From: Magnolia sinica
Taxonomy: Eukaryota > Streptophyta > Magnoliopsida > Magnoliales > Magnoliaceae
Direction: 5' to 3'
NCBI RefSeq assembly: GCF_029962835.1
Contig: NC_080584.1
Span: forward strand, 77,528,862-77,592,861
DNA length: 64,000 nt
Numbering within the stretch: position 1 is the first letter of the stretch; each line of letters opens with the position of its first letter. A model generated the notes under the pieces. The model had not been told where the DNA came from, did not search any database, and saw only the letters and a list, made by a program, of their open reading frames with translations. Both the position numbers and the translations under genes were made by a program. Below are positions 34,516-54,200 of the stretch, piece by piece.

Positions 34516-34918
34516 ACATGAACAATGATTTTAGATCAGAGTGTCCGCCTGACCGATCCGAAGATCGGATGATGTTAAGAAAACAAGAGCTATTAGTCTA
34601 TAAATGGGCCAGGACAGTTTGACATTCTCTTAAATGAATGGGGTCGGCCCGGTTGTCAGGTGGTGGTTGGCGTTGGAGTTCTATAAATGGAAGATTGTGG
34701 TGGAGGAATTAGGTGCTTGCATTTAGTTTGGGAGATGGATGGATGATATGTGGTGCAAAGGATGACAATGAAGCAATCCGATCGGTGATGGGTGGGCCTT
34801 TGAAAGCGTAGGAGATGAAGAGGAAGACAGATACTATCAGAGAGATGATGTGGGCCCACTTTGCGAGATCGACGGGCTTCTGTAATTGCTATTGATCATT
34901 TTATTAGGAAGACTATTG

Positions 34919-35704
34919 ACAGAAGCGGGAAGAGTAATGCTTCACACGAAATCGAACTTCCAAGTGTCTGCATGTGTCCCCACATGTGCTGCCATAGAAC
35001 ACATGTGGAACTTTGAGCCGTCCATCATGAGTAATGGCCTCTTTGCAGTTGCTCCCCATGAAAGTCCTACATCATGGTTACGTTTGGATGCACCATTCAA
35101 TCAAATTGCAATAACTAGTTCAGTGATGTGGAAACGAGCAAATTGCAATTACATTCCTTAGTACTCATATTGAGGGACTATGCTTGAAATTAGAATCAGA
35201 TCACTTTCATACTGGACATGATGGGATTGTAATTGGGATTAGAGAGATTACTTCCTTGTCATGAATACTGGGAACCATGTCCATTAAAAGGTGGAAAGAA
35301 GGAATGCCTGAAACTCTGATGGAAACGTGCATCGATTAGATTGTGTATCAGTATAACCCACAATCCGAAAGTGGTCTGGGAACCGGTTCACATTGATCAA
35401 TTTTGATTTCCTCAAAATTCCAAATTTTTCGAATGAAATGTGAATATGGATTCCCATCCACAATCAATGGATGGCTGGTGATGTACGGTAACAAATGATA
35501 TTTTCGAGTTATTTTTAGAAACCAGAATTATTAAAAACACACACCAAGGATGAGAGGTACAGAAAGAAAGCCAACTTTAAAACAAGTGATGAAACATTAT
35601 TTTCTTAATGTTCATGTTCTATACATGCCTATCTTAATTCATTCTACAGTTGCAGAGATTTAGAAGCAAGGAGACTCTAACCAGATTTCAGAGAGTTGAG
35701 AATG
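34919..35704. other. Intergenic between UGT relic and kinase
   Basis: No gene recognised; it contains the 3' flank of the receptor kinase (minus strand). No exact AATAAA was seen there, only A-rich near matches around 35600. Confidence 0.45.
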
Positions 35705-43258
<7,554 letters not shown>

Positions 43259-43339
43259 CTGGGCTCTAAAGAGCTGTTTTGAGTGAGAACAGAAGCTTAG
43301 AGAGGTGGAAATGTGAATGTATGAATGGATGGGAATCAT

Positions 43340-46032
43340 TTGATGTTTTTGAAGTCTTTGGACGGCAGTTTTTCCCTCTTTAGATGTTAAAGTCTAAGTC
43401 TAAGTCTCCATTACTGTGGTAATCAAAGTCTTCGTTTCTGTTTTCAGAAATGGTCCAATGCTCATAGCACTACGAGGTACAGTACTCCTACTTGCATCAG
43501 GGCACTTGAACAGTTCAAGTGATTGATCTGGACAGTACATTAGGTTGAAAACACATTTTATAGGTCATCATGAAAAAAGGCCACCCTGGTCGGATGATCC
43601 GATCCATAAATAAGTTATTACAAATGAACTAGTGGATAGTAGCGCATACTAGGATTTGGGCACTTGGACGGTTCAATCATTAAATTTGGAAAGCCAATTA
43701 GGTACATGGATTACCATTTAAAACTTGCATGGATCGGATGATCCAGTCGGTTTGTAACTGACCCATTTCTTGGACATCATGGATGGATGGTTAGGATTGT
43801 TTGATAAAAAGTGATTTTTCATAAAGTAAAGTAATCTATGATGGGTCCCAGTAAATGGGTGAATGAATTTGTTGATTGGCCTATTTTTCATAAATGATCA
43901 TGATCGTATAATACATGTTGAGAAATGCATCCAAAGTTATGTTGCTTTGAGATTACATTTTTATTTATTTATTTATTTATTTATTTTTAAACCTTAGAAA
44001 TACTTTAGTGCTCTGAGAGTACTTTAAGTTACAGTGGTCCTAGTGGCACTGGGACACTTATACAGTCCAATCATCCAGACGGTTCAATAGGTGCAGGGCA
44101 CATTTCATGGCTTACCATGCAAACAAGACACTGATCTGACAAATACAACAAGTAGATCAATCGCCTTTAATATGGACGGTCAAGTAATTCAGACATAAAT
44201 AGGCCCACCACTAACCAATTTGATCCATCTCTCTGTTAGGACCCATTATGGAATGCTCATGATTCTAAAGAATCACTTTTGTTAGGGAATTGTAATCATC
44301 CCATCCATGGCTTGGAAAATGGATGGCTATTAAAACCAAGGCAAATCAAGGACAGATTGAATCATCTGATCAGTGCAATTTTTACATAATAGCCCATAGA
44401 ATGTCTTGGAGTTAATGGACATTTCAGATGGATGGACTGGACTATCCAAGTGAACCAATGCATCTGTAAGAACAATGACTTGTAGTTTCCTTACATTGCT
44501 ATTAGAGCCTCAAAATTCCTCCATGATTCGGATTTTCCCAAATAATACCTCTACAAATCTAGGTTATTGGAGTCATCTTTTTTTCTTTTTTATTTTTCTT
44601 TTTTATTTATTTATTTTTTCTTACAAAATAGAAAAACTAGAATTATGGGGCCATGTTGCATGCTTCTCATATCCAACTCTTCCTACATATGCAAATCAAC
44701 ATTATTATTGGACAAACAAAAAATATGGTCCATCCAATTGTAAAGTGAGCTAAGCCATAAATTTTTTTTAAAATAATAATAAAATACACCATTCAAAATA
44801 TCTTATCTGATGATATGATTGGCCTGATGTTCTGTTCATGTTATATATCTTCATGGTGGGATGCGTACATTGGACAGTTTGGATGTTAGACACTATAAGT
44901 TATAATGCTCCTACCTGTATTGGGAGACTTAGGCAATCCAAAGGCTTGATCTAGAATGCACAACAGGTCCTACACAGATTTTACAAGCTACCATGCAAAT
45001 ATCTCACTAATCTGACAAGGCCACCTCCATGATCATTAGCCTTTAATTGTACGGTCCAGATATACACAACATAGGCCCACTGAAAAAATTGATCAATCCA
45101 TTTGTTAGGGAAGAACATCATATATTGCTTTTTATTATAAAAGGTCACTCTTGTCAGGTTTCCTAGCCATCCAACCCATGGCTCGAAGCTAGGATGACTA
45201 TAAAAAGAATGACAAATCAGAGATGGATGGATCATCGGATCTATCAGTGTGACTTTTTCCAAGTATCCATCAAATTTATTTTGGATTTAATAGACAGCTT
45301 AAAGTAGTAGGCTGGACTATCCAAGTGACCGATGCAGCCAGGAACACTATAACTTATAATGCTTTGAGAACGCCCAAGCTTTTTTCTTTATATATTTTAT
45401 ACTATTTTGCATAAATGATTCATTCTTTTATAGTTCTTTAATTTATTTTAGTTTATTTATTTTAATTACATTTTATAAAAGATCCACAATTATTATTATT
45501 ATTATTATTATTATCATTATTATTTATAAATGATCCGTTATTCTTGAAGGACTCTAAGTCACAGTGCCCCCACTTCATCATACTCCAAATGCGAGAATTA
45601 GACCATGTGAACCATTTGATCAATTGCCTATAAATGCATGATCATGGTTACTGATAATAAGAATTGCTTCCAATTTATTGACAAGCCTCCATTTGGTCGG
45701 CAACCGTGGATTGCATTTTTGACATGATCCTAACCATCTCATAGATGGCATGGAAAATATATGGCTATAGATAAGAAGGCCACCTTTTGGGCAGAGAGGT
45801 GTTTGCGCAATTCAATCAAGCACAAGCTCACATGTGTGATCCGGAGCTTGTGTTTAAATTTCGTGAGCAATTATGAAGTGTGGACATGTCAAAATTGTAC
45901 TCAACTTAATCTTTGATTAAACGCTAGTGATGCCCACATTGAAACGACTGATCAGTAAAAACGAATTCGGAAATCCACCTATTCAGTCAGCCATAGGTTC
46001 TAATTAGTGATTAGGCGATTTGCAAAAGTGTA
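43340..46032. repeat. Kinase 5' flank and a dispersed repeat family
   Basis: After the kinase promoter region, related segments recur at about 43470, 43650, 44030, 44890 and 45550 (and again near 49745). Each has words such as agt(t/c)acagtg(c/g)tcc, gggacacttat or gggcacttgga, and later accatgcaaa and ggcccacc. The clearest pair is 44030-44230 and 44890-45110. An (att)n microsatellite lies at about 45490-45515. No gene seen. Confidence 0.45.
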
Positions 46033-46040
46033 GGGGTGAG

Positions 46041-47400
46041 TAGAGCTTAGAGGTGGGAAGGATCCGACTCGACCAAACCAGTCAGATCCGATCCGATCCA
46101 AACCGAAAGTCAGGGTCGGGTCAGATCGAGTAGACCCACTCGGATCCAATGTCAAACCGAGTCGAGTTCGGGTCAAATAGTAATTCGATCCAATCTGATC
46201 CAGAATCCGATCTGGACTGGAATTGGGTAATATAAACTCAGATTTTATAGATTGATCTATCTTTTTTGTTTAAACCTTTACCCTTCTTCTACTCGAACCT
46301 TAACCCTACCTGCAGCCCTAGCTGACTTCCTCTCCTTCGCTCCTTCTTTCTCTCCTCCTTTCTCTCCCTCTTTCTCTCCCGATTTCCCTCCTCTCCTTCT
46401 TTCTCTCCTACTTTCTCTCCCTCTCTCTCCCGATTTCCCTCATGTTTCCTTCCTAGCACTAGAGTCTCTGATTCAGCTTGACTTAACCCAGTTTAAATCG
46501 ACCGGACAGACTCAACTCAATCCGAATCAGTTTCCCTGACCAAGTCGGATTTAGTACGAGTCAGGCCAGTAAGGAATCGTTTCAGATTGAGTTAGCCCTG
46601 CTGGACTCGATCCCAAATCGGATTGAGTTTGGGTCAGGTACTTACAAAAACCAGATTGAGTCGAGTTGGACCTAATCCGGTCTGACTCAACTCGATGCCC
46701 ACCTCTAGTAGAGCTGTACACAAGTCGAGTTAACTCGATCAGCTAACTCAACTTGATTCAGAAAAGCTCAACTCACCTCAACTTAAAATTGGATTTAAAC
46801 CGAAACAAGTTGGTTTTTGGATCTTGAAAAATTTTTAAGCCGAGTTCAAGCTTGCCTGAGCTCAACTCGAAACCCAACTCAAATCAACTCGGATCGAATC
46901 GGCTCAGTAACTTGGTTATTTTGATCTTGATGTTACTCGTCAAGTGTTTGATAAAATGAATTAACGAGGTGTTGTTTCTTAGACTGCCCTTATGTTAGGG
47001 TATGTATTTTTAAAATGTGCCTTCAATAGAAGATTATAGAATCAAATCACAAAAAATCAAAAAAAAACAAAAAAACAAAAAAAAAAAACTTTACATTGTA
47101 AGACCACCTTCATATCTTGATCTTGATGCTACTCACTAAGTGTTTGATGAAATGCCTATAAAGTAGTGTGACTATTTTGCATTTTGTGGGAGAGGTTGAA
47201 GATGCATTTTATTTGTTTGAGAAAATGTTGCATAGGCTCGAATTCGACTCAAACTAGCCTGAGCTGCTGACCGAATCAAGCCGAGTTGGCATGTCAGGCT
47301 CGAACACCAAGCCGAGTTGAGTTCAAGCTGGGGTTGGCTACTTGCCAAGTCAAGTCGAGTCATGCCAAGCTCGACTTAGCTCGACTCATGTACAACTCTA
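46041..47400. mobile_element. hAT-type non-autonomous element B, host of a nested element
   Basis: The terminal words TAGAGCTGTAC (left end, now displaced by the nested insertion) and gtacaactcta (47390-47400) are inverted copies. The outer flanks ggggtgag (46033-46040) and agggtgag (47401-47408) form an 8-bp TSD with one mismatch, as for hAT transposons. The interior is rich in cgagt and gactc words and encodes nothing recognisable. Confidence 0.65.
46048..46707. mobile_element. hAT-type non-autonomous element A, nested
   Basis: The ends tagaggtggg and cccacctcta are perfect inverted copies, and the 8-bp TSD gtagagct is perfect (46040-46047 and 46708-46715). It sits seven bases inside the left end of element B. 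The interior is again full of gatccga, gagtcg and ctcgac words, plus a pyrimidine-rich (ctctcc)n stretch at about 46330-46440. No transposase. Confidence 0.8.
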
Positions 47401-47408
47401 AGGGTGAG

Positions 47409-48712
47409 TCCTTCATAAATTCTTTTTGCCACGTGTCTAAGGACTTGTTCTTTCACCAATAATTTCAGCCAACACTACAACTAGCAACCTATAACAATGA
47501 AATTTTCCATCAATGTATATAAGAAAATCTGCCCATATAACATTTAGTAGTGGATCAGTGATAGATCACATATCTACCATTGTAAAATTTGTCAACATCT
47601 GTATAGTGATAGGAAAGTCATCTGCCATTGTTACAAGGTTGTTGTCGTGTAAAGTTTCGCCTCTATATGTCATCAACATACAATGGCGATCCTTCCCTTC
47701 CATCATAGAATAACTTTAAGCAGCGGATAAATCCATCGTAGTTCTATATATCATCAATATACAGCAGTGATCCTTCCCTTCCACCGCAAAGTAACTTGTA
47801 GCAGTGAGTGAATACCGTAGTATAAGAGGTGTGAACGACATATGTCAGTGAAAAGAAATCTATAGTGGCACTGATTTAGTGGTGGATATATCTGTCAATA
47901 AAAATCATCATTGTAGCCAACTTAAACCAACAGAATCTCTAATTCGTCGCTATAATAATTTGTATGAAAAAAATACAGCAGTCGATCATTCAAAATATCA
48001 TATTTAAATATTAAGATTCAGAATATAAAAACTAATTGTTTTGGACAACTATGAGATTCTTTTGTTTATATTCACGTTAAGGTTTATGTCAACGTCGGTT
48101 GGAATAGACAAACTATGTAGTCATTGTTCTAATTTTCGTGTCATCCTAAGCAATTTTATTTCTTTTTTAATAACTTTCAACATTTTTTCATAATTTCCAG
48201 TTCCTTCTTTAGCATGTCCTGGCCCTTAAATTTCAATTGTCTCTTCAATTCCTCAATTTCGTCTTTCGCCTAATTTTAGTCTGAATTGTACTTGTCACAC
48301 CAACAAAAATAGTTTCAATCATGTATTCATTTAATATACAACTTTCACCATTAAATATCAGAAAAATTTCCAATATCCTATACTTATTATACTTTTCAAA
48401 GACTTCAACAATCTTATCTGCAAAGAATAATTGTAAAACTGTCATTAGAAATTGGCAGAGGATTTGGATCTTAATACCATTTATCTTGTCCGTTTGCAGA
48501 AATAGTCTATCGAATGAAATTTATGAGCTTAATTTCTTATTATCCATAGTGTATACGATAAAATCATTAATAGATATTAGAGATTTTCATTAAATTTGTT
48601 AGTTTGCATTTATGCATTCTTGATTAAAAAGCAATTTATCAAGAATTAAAAAATCCAGCCACCAAATTAAACAAACAATGAGATGACAATACTTACATGT
48701 TCTTTTGAATAT
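47409..48712. other. Intergenic with weak internal repeats
   Basis: No gene. Two diverged units of about 80 bp sharing tatcatcaa and ggcgatccttcccttcca-like words lie at about 47655-47810. The rest is AT-rich. Confidence 0.4.
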
Positions 48713-49340
48713 ATGCCTAGAACATTGATGAACTTATAAAGCATTCAAAAATTTTCATAAATTGTTATAGTTTAAAAAAGATAATGGTGGGCCATAATGC
48801 GATTTTGAAAATATACCCAATCCAGTCAACTACTATAGCATGGAAAAGAAAATATAATTTTGTAAAGAAAATACATCGGTTAAAGTTTTTTTTTTTTTTA
48901 AAGATATTTATTTACCACTCTCTGTAACTAATGAGAGAGTTACTTATATACTTATCATCGTAATAGGTTTCAATTGTAATTCATTATCATTAAACTTAAA
49001 TTACAATTGAATATATTTTCATCATGCCTAGAACATTGATGAACTTATAAGCATTCAAAAATTTTCATATATTGTTATAGTTCAAAAAAGATAATGGTGG
49101 GCCATAATGCTATTTTGAAAAATATACCCAATCCAGTCAACTACTATAGCATGTAAAGAATATATATAATTATGTAAAGAAAATACATCGGATTAAAGTT
49201 TTTTTTTTTTTGTAAATATTTATTTACCACTCTCTGTAACCAATGAGAGAGTTATTTATATACATATCATTATGATAGGTTTCAATCACTGTAATTCATT
49301 ATCATTAAACTTAAATTACAATTGATTATATTTTCATCAT
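48713..49340. repeat. Tandem duplication with 311-bp period
   Basis: The segment starting atgcctagaacattgatg at 48713 starts again at 49024, and the two copies align along their length with a few substitutions and small indels, including the same T run and the atgagagagtta word. Confidence 0.85.
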
Positions 49341-50067
49341 ATTTATATGAATGTAAAGAGAAATGACAAATAAGTAGCATACATGAGTTTAATGATGAAA
49401 TAGATATCTTCGTGTAGGACTTAACTAGTAAATTTCTAACTACATTTTAGAGATCGTTTGTTTGTTATTGAATTAGATTGACAAAAGGATGTGAGTAAAA
49501 ATTACTAACAGAAGACCTCAATAATGAAGTTAGAATTTTATAGGTTGAGCTTTACACCAAAAATGTTCATTTCACCGTGAAATTAATGCAAGTTACTTAT
49601 TTCTCATTAGAGATGTCATTCATTCAAACAATTGGACTCCAACCTTAATCTATATTATATTGATCTTAGAGCATTTGATGATCCAGCGCTCTCATGGGCT
49701 TATTCTGCTCGTAGTCCTCTTATATATATATATATATATATATTAGTAGTGCTCATAGTTGCATAGGAACACTTGGAAAGATACTAACTTAATCTAGACC
49801 GTCCATTAGATCCAGACCATTCTTCATAGGTTACATGGGAAATTCTCATGGATGATTCTAACCATTTTATCAATGATCTATAAAATGGACGCTCAAGATT
49901 GTTTGTGAAAATTTACGTCTAATCAACAATTTTTAACCATTTGTTTTGCAGAGCCCGTAATGAATTGCATATGGTTCCAAAATATTATTCTTAATTAGAC
50001 AATTCTAACCATCAAATCATGTCTCAGAAAAAGGACGGCTATAGGAAGAAGACCACCTTCCATATGG
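49341..50067. other. Intergenic, with a (TA)n tract
   Basis: A short (ta)n tract lies at about 49720-49743. It is followed by a further member of the 43-45 kb repeat family (gtgctcatagttgcatagg). No gene seen. Confidence 0.45.
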
Positions 50068-50606
50068 CAACGGGGATTGCGTCCTACCCCTCCCATCTCA
50101 AGCCGTGAACGGACAGGAGCTTTGAGTGGCCACTGTAATGTATGGGTTTTATCCACACTGTCCACCCATTTTTCCATATCATTTCAGTTTGTAAACTCAA
50201 AACTGAGGCAGATCCAAGACACAGTTGGACCACACAATGGGGATTAAACTTTTACCGTTGAAAACTTCTCGGGGGCCACGAAAGTTTTGGATCGACCTGA
50301 TATTTGTGTTTTCTCTTCATCTAGGCCTATGTAACTTTATGAATTAGTTGGATGGAAAATAAATATCATGGTGGACCCTAGGGAAGTTTCAATGGTGAGA
50401 ATCATTATCACTGTTGCTTCCTGTGGTGTGGTCCACTTAAGCCTTGAATCTGCGTACTTTTATTCATATCCCATAAAATGCCACAGAAAATGGATGGACG
50501 GTTTGAATAAAACCCATACGTACATCACGGTGGCCACTCAAAGATCAATCCTGCCCGTTCCCAGATGGAGACAGGCATAGGAAGGACGCAGTCCGCGTTC
50601 TCCAGA
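50068..50606. mobile_element. Foldback MITE
   Basis: Ends ggggattgcgtcctacc and gaaggacgcagtccgcg are inverted copies, and the body shows the family palindrome (gagtggccactgtaatg and acatcacggtggccactc). Confidence 0.65.
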
Positions 50607-51019
50607 TGGATAGGTCAGTTGGCCGTCTTCTTTTCACATGGTGACTCACCAAGTGTGACCATAACCTAATGTACGGTCCAGATCTGTCGATTGGACTTTC
50701 CATGTACCCCTATGAAATAAATAGCAAAATAATCGGTATTTTTCTGATTACATTGGATCATTTCTAATGTATGACAACCATAAACTGGAAAACTCGGAGT
50801 TGAACTGAAATTCCGGCGAGTGGAGTCGACAAAACTCAGATCCAGATTTTTCCAATCTTGAAGATAGTAATATTTTAATATTTAAGAAAAAATAATAAAT
50901 ATGGTTCATAGATATTGGGGAGTTGAGTTTTGGGTAGCTTTTCCTTATAAGACTTCTATCGAGATGAATGGCATTGGAGCAAAATCGAGTCAAACGACTC
51001 TTGACCCAATGTGGATTAC

Positions 51020-51510
51020 CTGGGAAAGGCTTTGGCAGGAAGTTCCTGCGCTAGTTAGTGAGGTGGGGCCCACCGTGATGTTTGAAAGGAATTCACTTTG
51101 TCCTTGCAAGCTCATTTTAAGACATGTGGCAAAAAATAAGGCAGATCCAAAACTCTAGTGAGCCACGCGAGAGGAAGCAATTGAGATTAAATGACTACCA
51201 TTGAAACATTTATATGGCTACAAATGTTTTGCATAAGGCTAAGGTTTTTGGTGTTTCCAGTTCATCCCAATGGAAATAACCTTATAAATGGTGTGGAAGA
51301 CATAAATAAGTTAAGGTGAGCTCAAGAAGGTTTCATCAGTAGGCATTTCTTTTCCAAAATTTCCTCTCCTATGGCCGACTTGGGTGTTGGTCGCACATCC
51401 CAAAATGAGCTCACAAAATAGATGGATGGGTGGATTTCTCACAAACCTCACGGTGAGCCCCACCTCACTTGACAACACAAAAACTTATTGCAAAAGGCTT
51501 TGGCGGGCAA
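51020..51510. mobile_element. Foldback MITE with direct flanking word
   Basis: Inside, tgaggtggggcccaccgtga and tcacggtgagccccacctca are inverted copies. Outside, aaaggctttggc stands at both ends in the same orientation (about 51026 and 51495), perhaps a target duplication. Confidence 0.6.
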
Positions 51511-51629
51511 TCAGTGTCCCTCTTGACCAACCCAAGCTTCTTCTTTTTTTAACTCTTTTTCTTTTCTTTTCTTTATTTGATTTCTATATTTTTTTTTTCA
51601 AGAATAACTTTTCAATCCACGATGAAAGA

Positions 51630-52144
51630 AAAATTCTAAAAACAAGGGGTAAAATTGATGTTGTTGATTAAATTTTGAATAAATTCTATTTACAAAGCAC
51701 TTAACTAGCCATAATTAGCCCTAAATTTCTAACTTCATTAAAATGATAAATTCACCAAAAATGCTAAACAGTGCTGGTAATATCCAAGGACATATCATAT
51801 GTGTAAAATAGATAACCGATCACAAAGTTATATTCATCGAATGCTATATTGTGCATTTGACCCTTGACCAAACTTTCTAGCATGACTTATTTTAGGCATG
51901 GTCATCCAAGAATTTGTCTTTCAATCTTGGTCATCCAAAGACAAACTCATGGATGACTAAGATTGAAAATAATAATAATAATAATAAATACATCTTAACT
52001 TTATAGGGCTATTTTAATTACTAAAACAAGACAAACAAAATACATGACTCACCTCTTCCACTCTTATAATGTATAAGAACTTTCCTCTAAGGAATACCTT
52101 AGAAAATGATGAATGGAATACATCTCTTTACCTGTGCTCCTTAT

Positions 52145-52192
<48 letters not shown>

Positions 52193-54200
52193 GGCTAAGT
52201 CCTAAAAGAAATATGTCGTCACATCATCCACTTTTTAGGGCATGTCTTCTTTATCTTTGGCATCAAACGATGGTATTGTGATGCCAATGGTATTGGCCTA
52301 CATGTCATTTTGGAATCTCATTTACAAGATAAAACTTTATGAAATACAATCTCACCTTTTGTTTCATTGCATGTCTCTATAGTTGGTGTGTCGATCTCTA
52401 CCGCTTTTGCAACAATGGACTTGTGATCATGAATTGCTTGACCATTGATTATAGCTTCATTCATTGTTCTTGATTAACATCTATTAGTCATAGTATTGTT
52501 GTCGTCGTTGAGGCAATGAAGGTAGATGCATATAACGCATCTTCTAGTCTCCTTGGCAAAGTAAGCTTTTGCCACTCCTCTTGTGTGCGTACGTGAATAC
52601 ATACACAAGTACATGTGACGTGAAGACCTAGTTGCTATAGGACTTTCCTACCTACTCTCTCTCTCTCCCAGTGTGCTCTATAAAAGGAGAATTATAGGTA
52701 GAGAGAGGTATTCCTTTAATCCTTCTTTTGAGATTTCCTTGATGGAAGGTTCTTGTATACTAGAGTAGGGGAGAGGTGTTTCTTATACTTGGTTTCTTTT
52801 GTTTTAATGAAAAAGAAAGATTTGTGTTGTTGTCTAGCTCATATAGTAGGCATATTGCCAAACCATGAAATCTCTCTTTAACTTCTTTTTTTTTTTTTTC
52901 TTCCTTTTATTTTTTTGGGTATTGGTTTAATCTTTTTCTTTTGTGGTTTATTCGGCATCAATCATGCGTAGATGTTTTTCCATAACAGTCGTCACTACTA
53001 GCCTTTTATCTTTACACTTTAAGATGGCCACAAAAGTATCATCCTCCTTCGCCATGACGTCATCCTTTACCATTGATCCATCGATTCCTTTTGATGATCC
53101 ATCTGTCAACTGATGCATTAGTCCAATTGAATTTTTCTTAGCCAGATCATCAATCCATCCATGGATCTATCAAGTGATCAAATAAAGGATCCCTCTTGGC
53201 ATGCTGGACATGTTAATGCACATTTGAAATAGTTGGTTTATCTGTGGATTCATCAAGTAATTCAATGGTGGAACCTTTCATCTGTACATATTCACTCTTC
53301 TTTTTTAGTATCAGGTTAGCTGAAAAGTATTTGACTCCTTGAGTTGGCTTCACCTTCGTAGGATTGTTGCCTATGAGTTGGCATAGGTATTATACTTGTT
53401 GGAGCCAGAATTAATTAATCGTGAGCCCCTTCAATGGTCATGGATCAAACTTTGCTCTTTAATCCTGCATTGAATGATTGAATTCCAACAAAATGTTATA
53501 AACTTCGCACTCATCAATATTTAATTCCTCAAAACACTGTCCTCGGGATTGCCACCACCCAATCTGTTATTGAATATGTCAAGACCCGAGTAAAAACCTT
53601 GCTCTAATACTAAATAACGTAGGGATTGCATGGATTAAATGAGGAGATTATTGTCTTCTTATTATGAATAGTCATTGAATCTATAAGAAGAGAGATAAAA
53701 TTGATATTATTGATGAAGAGTTCGAATAAAGTCTCTTGACAAAGCTACTACCAAGCTCTAAACTCTATATCTGTAACCTTTTCAAAATAATAAACTTTCC
53801 TAAGATAATGAAAAATTAAAATAAAATAAAATAAAATAAAATATAAAATACTCTTGAAATCATAAATTTTTTTTTTTTCAAAAATGAAACTTACTAAAAA
53901 TAATAAATTTTAATTTTAAATTCAAAATCAACTCTTAAAACAACTAATTTTTTTTTTTTAAAATAATAATGTCAATGATTTTTTTTTACACTAGCCAGCA
54001 TATAGATCTCCTCGATATCTTTCCAACGATATATTATATGCACGAAATGGATAACAGATTGTAAAGTTATAGTTATTAGAAGCTATAGTGTATATTTGAC
54101 TAATGATCAAACTTTTTAGAGTTTCTTTCAATCCTAACCATCCATGAGTTTGTTCCTGACTTTGTCCTACATCATCAAAGGCTGGAAACACACTAATGGT
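51630..54200 (-). other. Possible very old retroelement; AT-rich DNA
   Basis: Segments at 51640-51960 and 53685-54170 share ordered words (taaaattgatgttgttga / taaaattgatattattga, then gataacc/cgatcacaaagtta and aaactttctag/aaacttttta), as decayed LTRs would. Next to the right one, ttgctctaatactaaat on the plus strand resembles the complement of a tRNA-Met primer site. No protein domain survives between them. A (ga)n microsatellite at about 52149-52188 and an (aaaat)n run at about 53817-53842 lie inside. Confidence 0.3.
52149..52188. repeat. (GA)n microsatellite
   Basis: About 20 GA units. Confidence 0.95.

Larger units (their letters stand above)
29003..34918 (+). pseudogene. UGT pseudogene split by a copia element
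   Basis: Two pieces of a glycosyltransferase C-terminal half flank the copia insertion. The left piece (29003-29162) reads DRCITWLNL, then LYI, then a shifted QMIELAIG. The right piece (from 34521) continues into the region before the PSPG motif, and joining the flanks across the single acatg target gives continuous UGT sense. Further on it reads PVVRWWLALEFYKWKIVVEE (around 34650-34710), then AIRSVMGGPLKA, a stop, EMKRKTDTIREMM, and finally ASVIAIDHFIR near 34875-34910. The LSH...HCGWNS centre of the PSPG box is deleted, and there are several stops and frameshifts. The nearest relative in the window is the UGT at 8891-10360. It is clearly dead. Confidence 0.8.

Noticed and set aside
47473-47930. 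cactacaact as a possible CACTA transposon end
   Set aside because: No matching ttgtagtg end and no 3-bp TSD could be found, and the internal repeats are too diverged.
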